From the NCBI RefSeq assembly GCF_000969905.1, contig NZ_CP009520.1, positions 3,472,001 to 3,536,000 of the forward strand: a stretch of DNA of 64,000 nucleotides, given 5' to 3'. This DNA is from Methanosarcina vacuolata Z-761 (GTDB lineage: Archaea > Halobacteriota > Methanosarcinia > Methanosarcinales > Methanosarcinaceae). Under the pieces are notes generated by a model. That model had not been told where the DNA came from, ran no database searches, and was given only the letters and a program-made list of their open reading frames with translations. Positions 28,644 to 36,792 of the stretch are shown in pieces. Both the position numbers and the translations under genes were made by a program. Position 1 is the first letter of the stretch; each line of letters opens with the position of its first letter.

Positions 28644-29738
28644 TTGGATTTCATCGACCAAATAAAGGTTCTAGCTGCAAAGATCCCTAGTTTATCTGCG
28701 AATATTAAGACTGAAGAGGCGACAAAAAACGCTCTCGTGCTGCCTCTTTTAAACATTCTTGGATACAACGTATTTGATCCAACAGAAGTTGTCCCTGAAT
28801 TTACGACAGATTATGGCACAAAGAAAGGTGAAAAAGTTGATTACGCCATTTTTAGGGACGAAAAACCAGTAATACTAATCGAATGTAAAAATATTGATGC
28901 TGATCTGGATACAGTTCACGCATCTCAATTATTCCGATACTTTACAGTCAGTGAAGCAAAAATCGGAATTCTGACAAATGGAACTGTATATCGCTTTTTT
29001 ACAGACATTGACGCTCCAAATAAGATGGATGAAAAACCTTTCCTAGAAATAAATCTACTAGATATTAAAGAGCCTTTATTAAATGAATTGAAACGATTTA
29101 AGAAAGAATCTTTTAATGCTGATGATTTAGCGTCTGTAGCCTGCGATTTGAAGTACACTAAGGAAATAAAACTTATTCTTGCAAATGAAATCAATAATCC
29201 ATCTGAAGAATTCGTTAAGTTCTTTGCCAAAAAAGTAAAGGAAGGAGTCTTTACCCAAAGCGTCCGTGATAAATTCACAGTGATTACAAAGAACGCCATC
29301 AATCAGTTTATTAATGAAAGAATTAACGATAGATTACAATCGGCAATGACTGACACTGTTATATCTAATCCAATAGGGGATAATGTCGAAAATCCTCCAG
29401 CTCAGCCTGAGAATCTCATTCAAGACGAGATTGTAACAACAGAAAAAGAGTGGCAAGCCTACTTTATCGTAAAAGCGATTCTTCATGAGGATCTCGATAT
29501 AAAAAGAGTCTACATTCGAGATAAGAAGAATTACTGCGGCATACTGTTGGATGACAATAATAGAAAACCTATATGTCGGCTTTATTTCAACACTAAGAAG
29601 AAATACTTAGGATTGTTTACCGATAATAAGAATGAAGAGAAGGTTGCAATTGAGGATTTGAACGACATTTATACGTATGCTGAAAAACTAAAAATTACCA
29701 TTGGCAACTATGATAACAACAAAATCCAGGTTGATTAA
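28644..29738 (+). CDS. stand-alone type I restriction R-subunit-like nuclease (PD-(D/E)XK)
   Basis: This 364-residue protein has the HsdR N-terminal nuclease domain in its first 155 residues. It shows TEEATKNALVLPLLNILGY, then KVDYAIF with the catalytic Asp, and ILIECKN with the E-x-K pair. The helicase of real HsdR is missing. The second half has helical segments and ends with a region near 290-350 (KDKKNYCGILLDDNNRKPICRLYF in outline) seen in similar stand-alone proteins. There is no neighbouring methylase or specificity gene, so it may be a solitary defence nuclease. It starts at TTG 28644 without a strong ribosome site. Confidence 0.85.
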   Translation: MDFIDQIKVLAAKIPSLSANIKTEEATKNALVLPLLNILGYNVFDPTEVVPEFTTDYGTKKGEKVDYAIFRDEKPVILIECKNIDADLDTVHASQLFRYFTVSEAKIGILTNGTVYRFFTDIDAPNKMDEKPFLEINLLDIKEPLLNELKRFKKESFNADDLASVACDLKYTKEIKLILANEINNPSEEFVKFFAKKVKEGVFTQSVRDKFTVITKNAINQFINERINDRLQSAMTDTVISNPIGDNVENPPAQPENLIQDEIVTTEKEWQAYFIVKAILHEDLDIKRVYIRDKKNYCGILLDDNNRKPICRLYFNTKKKYLGLFTDNKNEEKVAIEDLNDIYTYAEKLKITIGNYDNNKIQVD

Positions 29739-29891
29739 TTCTTTAAACTAAAAAAGCCTTCTTTGGCCTAAATTATATATTTTGCTTTTAGTATCTCAGC
29801 CATATGTGGAATTTTTAGTATTCAGTTTATAAAACCCTACTTCCACAAAACTACATTCCCACAAAAAAAGACTTCAATCCTTTTTAGAAAC

Positions 29892-29945
29892 TACGCCCAG
29901 GGCAGGATTTGAACCCGGGTTTTTCTCCCTGGCTCAGATCCTCCG
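29892..29945 (-). repeat. third copy of the tRNA-Ser 3' end (att-like)
   Basis: The first 22 bases (29892-29913) match the 3' end and T-loop of the intact tRNA-Ser at 39394 exactly, then the sequence departs. The T-stem is mispaired and there is no matching 5' acceptor strand, so it is not a functional tRNA. It fits an attachment-site scar. Confidence 0.75.
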
Positions 29946-30014
29946 GAGCGTTATTTGTCTCGATAAGAGTAAGCTTCAACCGAAGCAGGTCGGTTGTATA
30001 GATTTAAAAAAATC

Positions 30015-30062
30015 GTTCCCTGCTCTCGGATATCGGCTATAACCTGTTAGCAGCAGGTCCTG
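30015..30062 (-). pseudogene. tRNA-Ser(GCT) fragment
   Basis: On the minus strand GGACCTGCTGCTAACAGG gives an anticodon stem-loop with anticodon GCT, followed by a variable arm (AGCCGATATCCGAGAGC in outline). The D arm, T arm and both acceptor strands are absent or altered. It is the interior of a tRNA-Ser(GCT) gene left after rearrangement. The rest of 29739-30333 shows no gene. Confidence 0.65.
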
Positions 30063-30333
30063 ACCGAGTTCAATTACTTATTGTGAAGTGCTTGTTTATA
30101 AATTTTGTTTTACTTAATCTTTATATATGTTAACACATATACAGAATTTAGCGTCTGAAATTTAGCAGATTTCGGGCAGTTGAATAATGGTTGTATAGAA
30201 ATGAGATTAACAAAATCATCATTAGTGGAGCTTTTCTTAATTGCTCTTTGTATCGTGTCAGACAAATTTTGCATAAGTAACTTCAGCTTATTTTGTATTG
30301 AGTTTCCCGCCAGCATTTCCTGGAGGACCTAAG

Positions 30334-30513
30334 ATGGAGTACATTTCCCGGATCTGCGGGCATGGACCTGAAACCAAATACAAACGTTCCAATGTTCCGG
30401 CTGCTCTCTGCTCTGAGCTTGAGATATCCATAGGCACAGTTGATTCCTGGCAGGTCCTTGACAAGGACAGTGCTGTCGTAAGGGTAGTAGCCCGCAATGG
30501 AGTGCTGGTATAA
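30334..30513 (+). CDS. small hypothetical protein
   Basis: A 59-residue protein beginning MEYISRICGHGPETKY, with a compact beta-rich C-terminal half (ALCSELEISIGTVDSW, AVVRVVARNGVLV). I do not recognise it. The ATG at 30334 has TGGAGG eight bases upstream, better than the ATG 36 bases earlier. Its stop overlaps the start of the next gene (TAATG), implying translational coupling. Confidence 0.6.
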   Translation: MEYISRICGHGPETKYKRSNVPAALCSELEISIGTVDSWQVLDKDSAVVRVVARNGVLV

Positions 30514-30848
30514 TGGAAGGCAAAGTCCCTTATGCTAATGGAAACTCCAGTTCCAATGGGAATGGCAGTCCTGGTGCCAATGGCAAAAAAGCTGGAACCT
30601 CAGGTTTTGCAGATTCTCCGTCCCTACGTCTGCCTGAAGCTTTTGTGATTCTATCTCCTGACCAAGTCAGCGGAGAAAAGACCTATGAAGGCACTGTAGG
30701 CTTCAAATACGGGCCTTCTAAAGACGACTGGCTCAGGATACCTTACACAAGCATGAAAAAAGTCATCGACTTTTGCAGCGAGCACAAGGATCTCTTCAAC
30801 ATGCATCTGCAAAAAGAACGTGAAAAGAATCAGGTATCTGACCTGTAA
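30513..30848 (+). CDS. small hypothetical protein with low-complexity N-terminus
   Basis: This 111-residue protein has a Gly/Asn/Ser-rich first third (NGNSSSNGNGSPGANGKK) followed by a folded domain: RLPEAFVILSPDQVSGEKTYEG in outline, then FKYGPSKDDWLRIPYTSMKKVI. Family unknown. It overlaps the preceding 59-residue gene by two bases and probably forms a two-protein unit with it. Confidence 0.65.
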   Translation: MEGKVPYANGNSSSNGNGSPGANGKKAGTSGFADSPSLRLPEAFVILSPDQVSGEKTYEGTVGFKYGPSKDDWLRIPYTSMKKVIDFCSEHKDLFNMHLQKEREKNQVSDL

Positions 30849-30914
30849 TTCTTTTTCTTGCAGGTGTAAGTATGCAAAGTCGTAATAGTCGAAGATGTAA
30901 AAGAAATCGGTTCA

Positions 30915-31064
30915 ATGGGCGATGATTATAACAGAGTAATTGAAAAGTTAATAGCTGAATATAGAATTAATATTGCTCGACAAAATATAGATAAAACTGT
31001 TGAAGAAGGGGAGAGGCTATATAAAGAACATCCAGAAGAGTTCGTGAGCGTCGATGATCTTTAA
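30915..31064 (+). CDS. antitoxin-like small protein
   Basis: This 49-residue, charged helical protein (MGDDYNRVIEKLIAEYRI..., ending EEFVSVDDL) sits just before a RelE-like toxin frame and overlaps it by 11 bases, the classic antitoxin-toxin layout. The open frame continues upstream for about 15 codons (VVIVEDVKEIGS) without a start codon, so the original N-terminus may be lost. Confidence 0.6.
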   Translation: MGDDYNRVIEKLIAEYRINIARQNIDKTVEEGERLYKEHPEEFVSVDDL

Positions 31065-31257
31065 AGTACTTGTTTCGAAAAACGCTTTATCTAACGTTCC
31101 TACTGAACGACGAGATCAAATAAAAGAAGCTCTAAAAGAACTTGAATCCCCGTTTGGGGGAGGAAACCAAAAGAAATTAAAAGGTTATAAAACAGGACAC
31201 TTTTTAATTTATTCTGGGGCAACCAAAATTGAGACTAACTTTATGAAATTACGTTAA
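31054..31257 (+). pseudogene. truncated RelE/ParE-type toxin
   Basis: The first 50 residues match RelE-type toxins (FKVLVSKNAL, RRDQIKEALKELESPFGGG, KKLKGYK). After KGYK the usual RLRVGDYRILY and HRxxVY core is replaced by an unrelated tail. The break falls at the apparent left end of the insertion sequence beginning near 31195, so the element has cut off the catalytic C-terminus. The toxin is therefore expected to be inactive. Confidence 0.72.
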
Positions 31258-32808
31258 AAACTTCTTCAAAATTATAGTTGAATTTGCTTCCCGTTATAGA
31301 ACTTACTAATTTTTTATGGGTTTTATGAATTTCATCAGAATTTCTTGATAGCTATCGCTATAAGATTTTAATTTTTGATTGCAAATTTCCTTTACTTCAT
31401 CCAGAACCATATAGGATTTTTGCCCTCATTAAGGGCGAAAATCCCCTCCATTTTCCAGTAGCAAAATACCTATTATTGAAATAAGTAAATAAGTTGTAAC
31501 AAAAATTGGCTAAACCACTTTCGGTTTTGAAAGACCTTACATTCTCTATGATATCACGTATCAAAGAAAAAGTTTGTTCCATTGTGTTGTTCGTTACTGG
31601 TGTGAATCCTTTCATCATGTGGTCTACATTTCTCTTGAAAATCTCTTTTGCATAAGAGATTGCCTTAAGAGATGCTTTTGAAAGTTCCAGATAGGACTCT
31701 GAATTCAGCATATTTTGATAACGTACAACAGCTTCGACTACTGTATCTGATGTTATCAATTGGCAAATCTCATTGTATACAATTTCATCCTCAATGGGAA
31801 TTTCATCACCAGCTTTAAACTCTTCAGAATACTTCTTGCTTACGTTTTTCAACTGATGATATACACAAAAAGAATGACTCACTTCAGGGAAGACAGTCTT
31901 TACAGCTTCAATTATCGCATTATCTTCATCAGAAACTATTCTTTTTATTTTGCCTTCAGGAAATCGGTTCTTTATACGTTCCATAAGAGGAATTAAGGCT
32001 TTAATATCCGGTAAACTGTCAGTTATCTCAAAATCTAAAATTACTTTTTCTTTTGTAGCAACAACGCACACAGATTTATATCGCAACTTCTTCCATTCTT
32101 TTTTTGAAAGCTTTTTTCCAATCAACTCTTCAAGACTTTTTTTCCATCCCGTTTTGGTCCAATCTCCATCAACATATAAAGTTTCATCAAAATCAATTTT
32201 TTGATCTAAGAGTTCTTGCTTTGAAAGTTCTGCTTGTTTCTGCTCATATAACCACAATGAAGTTGCACAAGGAGCTCTTCCACAGACATTTATCACTCCT
32301 TCTGTATATGTTTCCCCAATTCGTCGAGAATTGTGTAGACTGCATCGTCCATTGCATCTTACAGACATTTGTTTGTCATAATATTCAGAACTGTAATTTG
32401 CAGAACCAGGAACGCCAATAATCTGATCATGAAAAGATTTCTTACAAGAAGGACAAATCCAGTATGTAACATTGCAAGCTATAGTGCCGTGGCTTGATAA
32501 AATCCAACGAGTGTGATGAGAGTTTACATGTAATTTACTGCCACAATCATCACAATGAGTAAATGATGATATGGAGAACATAGGATAGTAGCGATTTCCA
32601 ACCAAAACCTTTGGTAAAGGAATTATTATTTTGCCGTCAACAACCATTTTTACCATTGACTTATCTATTGCGATGTTTCCTTTTCCCATAAATAGAAAAT
32701 TATCTCAATATAATTAAAATTTTATTGTTTTGCACGATTTAGAGAGAAAATCTGAAGACCAGAAAATAATAAAAAGTCTCAAATTTACAGAACGTTTAAT
32801 ACACTGCC
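31195..32808 (-). mobile_element. DDE insertion sequence with GGCAGTGTA-type right end
   Basis: The right end, read inward, is GGCAGTGTATTAAACGTTCTG, and inside it lies AAATTTGAGACT. The left end is more divergent (GGACACTTTTTAATTTATTC) but carries AAATTGAGACT at the matching place. It contains one transposase gene. The left boundary rests on this weak symmetry and on where the RelE homology stops. Confidence 0.6.
31397..32689 (-). CDS. DDE transposase with N-terminal zinc finger
   Basis: This 430-residue protein has zinc-finger cysteines in HCDDCG, ICPSCKKSFH and two later Cys/His sites. An RNase H-like DDE domain follows: first Asp in LYVDGDWTKTGW (about 172-183), second in IVSDEDNAII (about 255), and Glu in NNTMEQTFSLIRD (about 375). 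The layout is of the MULE/IS256-like superfamily and may belong to the ISH6 group; the family name is uncertain. The frame is intact. Confidence 0.82.
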   Translation of the reverse strand: MGKGNIAIDKSMVKMVVDGKIIIPLPKVLVGNRYYPMFSISSFTHCDDCGSKLHVNSHHTRWILSSHGTIACNVTYWICPSCKKSFHDQIIGVPGSANYSSEYYDKQMSVRCNGRCSLHNSRRIGETYTEGVINVCGRAPCATSLWLYEQKQAELSKQELLDQKIDFDETLYVDGDWTKTGWKKSLEELIGKKLSKKEWKKLRYKSVCVVATKEKVILDFEITDSLPDIKALIPLMERIKNRFPEGKIKRIVSDEDNAIIEAVKTVFPEVSHSFCVYHQLKNVSKKYSEEFKAGDEIPIEDEIVYNEICQLITSDTVVEAVVRYQNMLNSESYLELSKASLKAISYAKEIFKRNVDHMMKGFTPVTNNTMEQTFSLIRDIIENVRSFKTESGLANFCYNLFTYFNNRYFATGKWRGFSPLMRAKILYGSG

Positions 32809-32903
32809 ATAAAAATTGACAAAACAAAACTATTCTAAGACAAAACAATTGACTCTCTTTCATCAGGATATGTTTAAATTGTAACAAACGAAATTATGAT
32901 GAT

Positions 32904-33200
32904 ATGGAGAGTGCTTCCCAGAATAAAGAGTTATTCGAAAAAATATCTTCATTCCTCAAGAAGGAAGGAGCAATAAAGGTAGCTATTTTTGGTTCTTATG
33001 CAAGAGGAGAAGAAAGACCAGAAAGTGATATCGATGTTCTTGTAGAGTTTTCCGAAACAAAAGGTCTGCTCACTATGGTCAGAATTGAGAGAGAGCTATC
33101 AGAGTTTCTTGGAGTAAAAGTTGATTTACTAACCGAGGGGTCGATAAGCCCATACCTTATTGAAGGAATCAAAAAAGAAGCAAAAGTGATCTCTGCATGA
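32904..33200 (+). CDS. mntA: MNT-type nucleotidyltransferase antitoxin
   Basis: This 98-residue protein is a minimal nucleotidyltransferase. GSYARGE begins at G30 and the metal-binding acids are D42 and D44 in SDIDVLVEF. Proteins of this type add AMP to a tyrosine of the partner HEPN toxin and so silence it. It overlaps the HEPN gene by four bases (ATGA), which fixes the pair as one unit. Confidence 0.92.
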   Translation: MESASQNKELFEKISSFLKKEGAIKVAIFGSYARGEERPESDIDVLVEFSETKGLLTMVRIERELSEFLGVKVDLLTEGSISPYLIEGIKKEAKVISA

Positions 33201-33547
33201 AAAAAAACGACTCGATTTATCTTAGCCATATCCTCGATTCAATTGAACGTATTGAAGAGTACACTAAAGGTATGGAAAAAAAAGATTTTTCGTCTAGCAA
33301 TCTAGTTCAAGATGGGACTATCAGGCAAATTGAGATTATAGGTGAAGCCACTAAAAACTTATCCAAAGATCTCCGCGAAGAGTATTCTCAAATTCCCTGG
33401 AGGGACATTGCTGGGATGAGGGATCGATTGATTCATCATTATTTTGGAATTAATTTGGAAGATGTTTGGCATACTGTTAAAGTCGATATTCCTGCTTTAA
33501 AAGATGAGATTCTTGTGATACTCGATATTCTGGAGACTAAAAAATAA
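33197..33547 (+). CDS. hepT: HEPN-domain RNase toxin (HepT)
   Basis: This 116-residue all-helical protein is a DUF86/HEPN toxin. The R-x4-H-x-Y motif is complete: R75, H80 and Y82 in RDRLIHHYF. R and H form the RNase site and Y is the residue modified by the MNT partner in characterised systems. The set of motifs suggests a working toxin-antitoxin pair that stabilises the island or defends against phage. Confidence 0.92.
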   Translation: MKKNDSIYLSHILDSIERIEEYTKGMEKKDFSSSNLVQDGTIRQIEIIGEATKNLSKDLREEYSQIPWRDIAGMRDRLIHHYFGINLEDVWHTVKVDIPALKDEILVILDILETKK

Positions 33548-33727
33548 TGATGTCTCTGATTGAATGGTTCCACTGCAAAAATTAATTTTCTAGATTTCTG
33601 CCTATGAGTTTGCAATCACAACGTTAGGAAGTATATAGAAATATACTTGTTTCCTCCGACAAACTGCAGTAAATGGGGTAAAAATAGGGAGAAACATATA
33701 GGAACTTTTATTCAATGGCTACCGCGA

Positions 33728-33740
33728 TCGGTTTTTATAA
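33728..33740 (+). promoter_or_regulatory. TATA box before a GC-rich hairpin
   Basis: CGGTTTTTATAAGG in the 33548-34069 spacer is a strong archaeal TATA element. Transcription would begin about 25 bases on, close to 33760, where a GC-rich inverted repeat begins. Confidence 0.55.
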
Positions 33741-33759
33741 GGTAGCAAGACAAATCAAA

Positions 33760-33835
33760 TTGCGGGCGGCCACCCCACCCTAAAGGATTGGGTATGCTTC
33801 GGGCCGCCCGCCCGGTTACTTGGATACAGATAATT
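33760..33835 (+). ncRNA. candidate structured small RNA
   Basis: A GC-rich block in very AT-rich surroundings. GCGGGCGGCC (33762-33771) pairs perfectly with GGCCGCCCGC (33802-33811), and between them ACCC and GGGT form an inner hairpin. A TATA box lies at the right distance upstream. The 3' end is not defined; the downstream IS6-like remnant begins at 33837. No known family is recognised. Confidence 0.5.
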
Positions 33836-33836
33836 A

Positions 33837-33957
33837 GGTTCTGTTGCAAAAAATCTGGTTACTTTACAAAACAAGTGAAAACCTTCACAATTAGGAAAGT
33901 TAATCATTCTCACGACCCGGAAACAAAGTACGAGAAGAAAATTTTTGCAACACAACC
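33837..33957. mobile_element. 121-bp IS6-like remnant or miniature element
   Basis: The ends are GGTTCTGTTGCAAAAAAT and, inverted, GGTTGTGTTGCAAAAATT. The GGTTCTGTTGCAAA terminus is characteristic of IS6-family elements. Only 121 bases remain and no transposase is left. No target duplication is obvious. Confidence 0.72.
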
Positions 33958-34069
33958 GTTTGTTCTATATTGCCTGAACTTCTAATATTTTTAAGGAACT
34001 ATAAGTAAGCTTTTCATATTGGTGTAGAAATAGAAGTTATTTAAATAAAAATAAGGGGGACTACTGGAA

Positions 34070-34693
34070 TTGGTTTCTTCCAAAATTACTCCTGTTTTTT
34101 CTCTGGCAGCATTTGCAGTTATTCACAGCCTGACTGCGAGCCTGCCCTTCAAACGTCTCCTCGTGAGGGGCCTGGGTTCAAGGGCAGATTGGTTGTATCT
34201 ACCGGTATATAGCCTAGTTGCAATGCTAACGATATTGCCGCTCGTTTATCAGCTCTACAAAAATCCTGGACGGGTTCTCTATAAAATACCTTCTCCTTGG
34301 CGCTGGCTGATGGTCGGCGGGCAGTTAATTGCTTCGATTATTGCCCCAAAGGCTTTTCTGGATGCACCCAACCGATTCAAAATACGCTCACAGCTCTCTG
34401 TTCCACAGACACCTGAAGCAGGTTCCCTGAATATCCGGGGTATTTACCGATGGGTAAGAGATCCCTTCCTGCTCTCAGGCCTTGTCATAATCTGGCTCAC
34501 TCCCACTATGACCGTTAATCTGCTTGTCATATACCTTTTGACTACTATATACCTGTATCTTGGATCCCTGCACTGGGAAAGCAGGCTGATAGCACAGTTT
34601 GGTGACGAATACCGTGAGTACCAGAGAAGGGTAAATAGATTAATTCCCAAATCATGGAAAAATGCTAAAGATATTGATAAATTCAAAGAATAA
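34070..34693 (+). CDS. isoprenylcysteine methyltransferase/NnrU-like membrane protein
   Basis: This 207-residue protein has about five membrane helices. The C-terminal part has the ICMT/PEMT-type pattern: GIYRWVRDPFLLSGLVIIW near 126-144, then HWESRLIAQFGDEYREYQRRVNRLIP. In the family this region binds S-adenosylmethionine. NnrU proteins share the fold. The substrate is unknown. The start is TTG 34070, with AGGGGGA upstream. Confidence 0.8.
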   Translation: MVSSKITPVFSLAAFAVIHSLTASLPFKRLLVRGLGSRADWLYLPVYSLVAMLTILPLVYQLYKNPGRVLYKIPSPWRWLMVGGQLIASIIAPKAFLDAPNRFKIRSQLSVPQTPEAGSLNIRGIYRWVRDPFLLSGLVIIWLTPTMTVNLLVIYLLTTIYLYLGSLHWESRLIAQFGDEYREYQRRVNRLIPKSWKNAKDIDKFKE

Positions 34694-34784
34694 GATATTT
34701 TATAGGTATCGCTAAAGCGTGTTTTCAGCAAAAGAAAAATATTATTAGTATTTTTTCCTGTCAGTTCAAAAGGGGGGAAGTTTC

Positions 34785-35306
34785 ATAGCAGAAGATCAAT
34801 ACTCTTACAAACAGGATTTAAATTCTAAAAATATAGGTAACAATATCATTGGAAGGCTTTTTCCTGAAATAACATCAAAGTCTCTAGCAGGCGATGTTGT
34901 AACCCTCCCTGAGGTTTCGGAAGGAAAGGTTACACTAATCTGTATTGCTTTTGTGCGCAACGAACAGAGCATGATCGACTCCTGGGCTGAACCTTTAGAG
35001 CAAGAATTCGGGAAAGACAGCAGGTTTGCTATATATGAGGTTCCAATGATAAATGCAGCATGGAAAGTGTTCTCATGGATGATCGATTCAGGCATGAGAG
35101 GGGGAATTCCTGTAGAGAAACACAGTAATGTCGTTACCTTTTATGGAGATTACTCAGACTATCAAGAAACCCTTAAAATGAAAGATACGAACTTTGCCTA
35201 TGTTTTTTTGCTGGATCAGAAGGGTTTTATTCGCTGGAAAGGGAAGGGATATTCAAGTCCTGAAACCATAAAAGAACTAATCGAGACTGCAGAATCTCTT
35301 AAATAA
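34785..35306 (+). CDS. thioredoxin-fold ATP10-like protein without a normal start codon
   Basis: The frame resembles thioredoxin-like proteins of the ATP10 type: GRLFPEITSKSLAGDVVTLPEV, then KVTLICIAFVRNEQSMIDSWAEPL and a C-terminal YVFLLDQKGFIRWKGKGYSS, each in outline. Homology-like sequence begins well before the first GTG at 34953. The only site with a good ribosome binding sequence (AGGGGGGAAG) has ATA at 34785 where the start should be. The gene is either started at ATA or silenced by a start mutation. It lies 90 bases after the ICMT-like gene. Confidence 0.6.
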   Translation: MAEDQYSYKQDLNSKNIGNNIIGRLFPEITSKSLAGDVVTLPEVSEGKVTLICIAFVRNEQSMIDSWAEPLEQEFGKDSRFAIYEVPMINAAWKVFSWMIDSGMRGGIPVEKHSNVVTFYGDYSDYQETLKMKDTNFAYVFLLDQKGFIRWKGKGYSSPETIKELIETAESLK

Positions 35307-35421
35307 ATGAATAAGTAGCTCTGTAGAAATCCTTAATTTCTAGTAGTAAGCTCAAAAGGTATATTTCTATTGTAATATTTTGGCGTAGCCTCCAATATTT
35401 GATAGTACGGACAACATTCAC

Positions 35422-35961
35422 TTAAATTCCCCTTCTAAGAATTCCCCACTCAGTAAGTCTCTTTTCAATATCTCTCATTTCATAATCTGTAAAACTTAAA
35501 CTCTGGTAGTGCCTCAATGACGTTACTGGATCGTGTCCCTGTCTACTGTAAATCTCAATTTCCGGTATTCCGGCTTTAAGCATCCATGACTCTATTGTTT
35601 TCCTGGGAGTCTTCGGACCGACTTTCGGGCTTATATCTGCTTTCTCAGACCACCTGCTAAGGTTATCCCACCAACTTGTACGATCTGGGGGTCTCCTGCC
35701 TTCCTGAAATGCCTTAATTAGATATGGAAAAGTAGTGGGAAGTTTGTCAATAGTGCGCTTTGGTGCTTTCTGTTTGACCTTCTTCTGGGCTTCCTTTGGG
35801 AGTATTATTTGATTCTTGCTCTCAATGTACCATGATGGATTATAATATAATCTTTGTAATTCGACATAGCGAAGCCCCGTAATTGTGTTAAGTTCAAAGA
35901 TAGGCTTAAACTTTGCAGGTATCGCCTTAACAAATCGATCATACTCTTCGACAGTTAACAC
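35422..35961 (-). CDS. tyrosine recombinase (integrase) catalytic domain
   Basis: This 179-residue protein is a compact tyrosine recombinase. Catalytic residues: R31 in TGLRYVEL, a basic KTPRK near 117-121, H143 in GHDPVTSLR, and the nucleophile Y152 in RHYQSL. A core-binding N-terminal domain is lacking. The start GTG 35961 is the first possible one, though the frame stays open for another 22 codons (LLFEGIFIENELITADGTK in outline). It is the likely integrase of the tRNA-Ser island. Confidence 0.8.
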   Translation of the reverse strand: MLTVEEYDRFVKAIPAKFKPIFELNTITGLRYVELQRLYYNPSWYIESKNQIILPKEAQKKVKQKAPKRTIDKLPTTFPYLIKAFQEGRRPPDRTSWWDNLSRWSEKADISPKVGPKTPRKTIESWMLKAGIPEIEIYSRQGHDPVTSLRHYQSLSFTDYEMRDIEKRLTEWGILRRGI

Positions 35962-36019
35962 TTTAGTGCCGTCTGCTGTTATTAATTCATTTTCTATAAA
36001 AATCCCTTCAAAAAGTAGT

Positions 36020-36638
36020 ATACCAACGTTCTATAAATAAGTTGGTGTTTTCTATACTTTGCCTTTTAAATAAGTATTAAAAAGATACTTGATTTTTATT
36101 TGTTGCTGTCGTTTTTGCTCTGTCACTATAATCAGAAATACCAACGTTCTATCAGAAAACATTCGTATATCAAAAATGAAAAGAAAAAGAGATTCAGATG
36201 TATTTTTCTATTTCGTTATCATCTAAAACGACGCAGCATTTATTGAACCTTTTTAATCCTTCTTTGTATTCATCTTCAGTGCAACCACTCATTCTCATGA
36301 CATTGTTTTTTATCGTAGAAAATAATTCATCCCTTTGGAGCACTGACTTATTCTCGTCTGCTATACGTTGTAATAATGCGAATATCTTTTCAGCTATCAT
36401 ACATGTACGATTGCAAAAATTGAATTCAAGTTTAACGCCTTTTGAGCCATCCGTTATAATTGTCTTAGTAATGACATAAGGTTTATGCGAAAACTCCTCT
36501 CTGCAAAAATCACATATCATTTTTTATCACATCCGATTCTTCGGTTATGTTTTAATATGATTTAATTGAATGCTCTAAGTCTTGGCGTGGATCCGGGAGG
36601 ATAGTTCGGCCTAGGCGCGTGAAATACAAACGTTCTAT
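36020..36638. repeat. three dispersed copies of ATACCAACGTTCTAT
   Basis: Copies begin at 36020, 36138 and 36624 (the last with AAACG in place of CAACG), all in the same orientation. They sit upstream of the integrase, and on either side of the zinc-protein gene at 36194-36520. The core AACGTT is palindromic. They could be binding sites for a recombination or regulatory protein. Confidence 0.6.
36194..36520 (-). CDS. small zinc-finger hypothetical protein
   Basis: This 108-residue protein starts MICDFCREEF and has a second pair in FCNRTCMIAE, together a four-cysteine zinc site, followed by a helical region (IFALLQRIADENKSVLQRDELF). Two more Cys occur near 95. Family unknown; a DNA-binding role is possible. 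It may share transcription with the integrase downstream. Confidence 0.65.
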   Translation of the reverse strand: MICDFCREEFSHKPYVITKTIITDGSKGVKLEFNFCNRTCMIAEKIFALLQRIADENKSVLQRDELFSTIKNNVMRMSGCTEDEYKEGLKRFNKCCVVLDDNEIEKYI

Positions 36639-36792
36639 ACTAAAATGTAGCTATTCAAAAGGGATATCGTACTAAAAACACCAAAAATAAAAAATATTTA
36701 ACGGTTTTAATCGAAGTTTTTAATATAATTCACACTAATAAAACACAAATATCTGAAGTTGCTTAAGTTCTGTATTAGAGGTGTCATCTACC

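Noticed and set aside
29892-30065. Intron-containing tRNA
   Set aside because: There is no 5' acceptor strand pairing with the 3' end, and the T-stem is mispaired.
33755-33955. 66-codon frame over the small-RNA candidate and IS6-like remnant
   Set aside because: It spans two unrelated non-coding features and shows no transposase motif.
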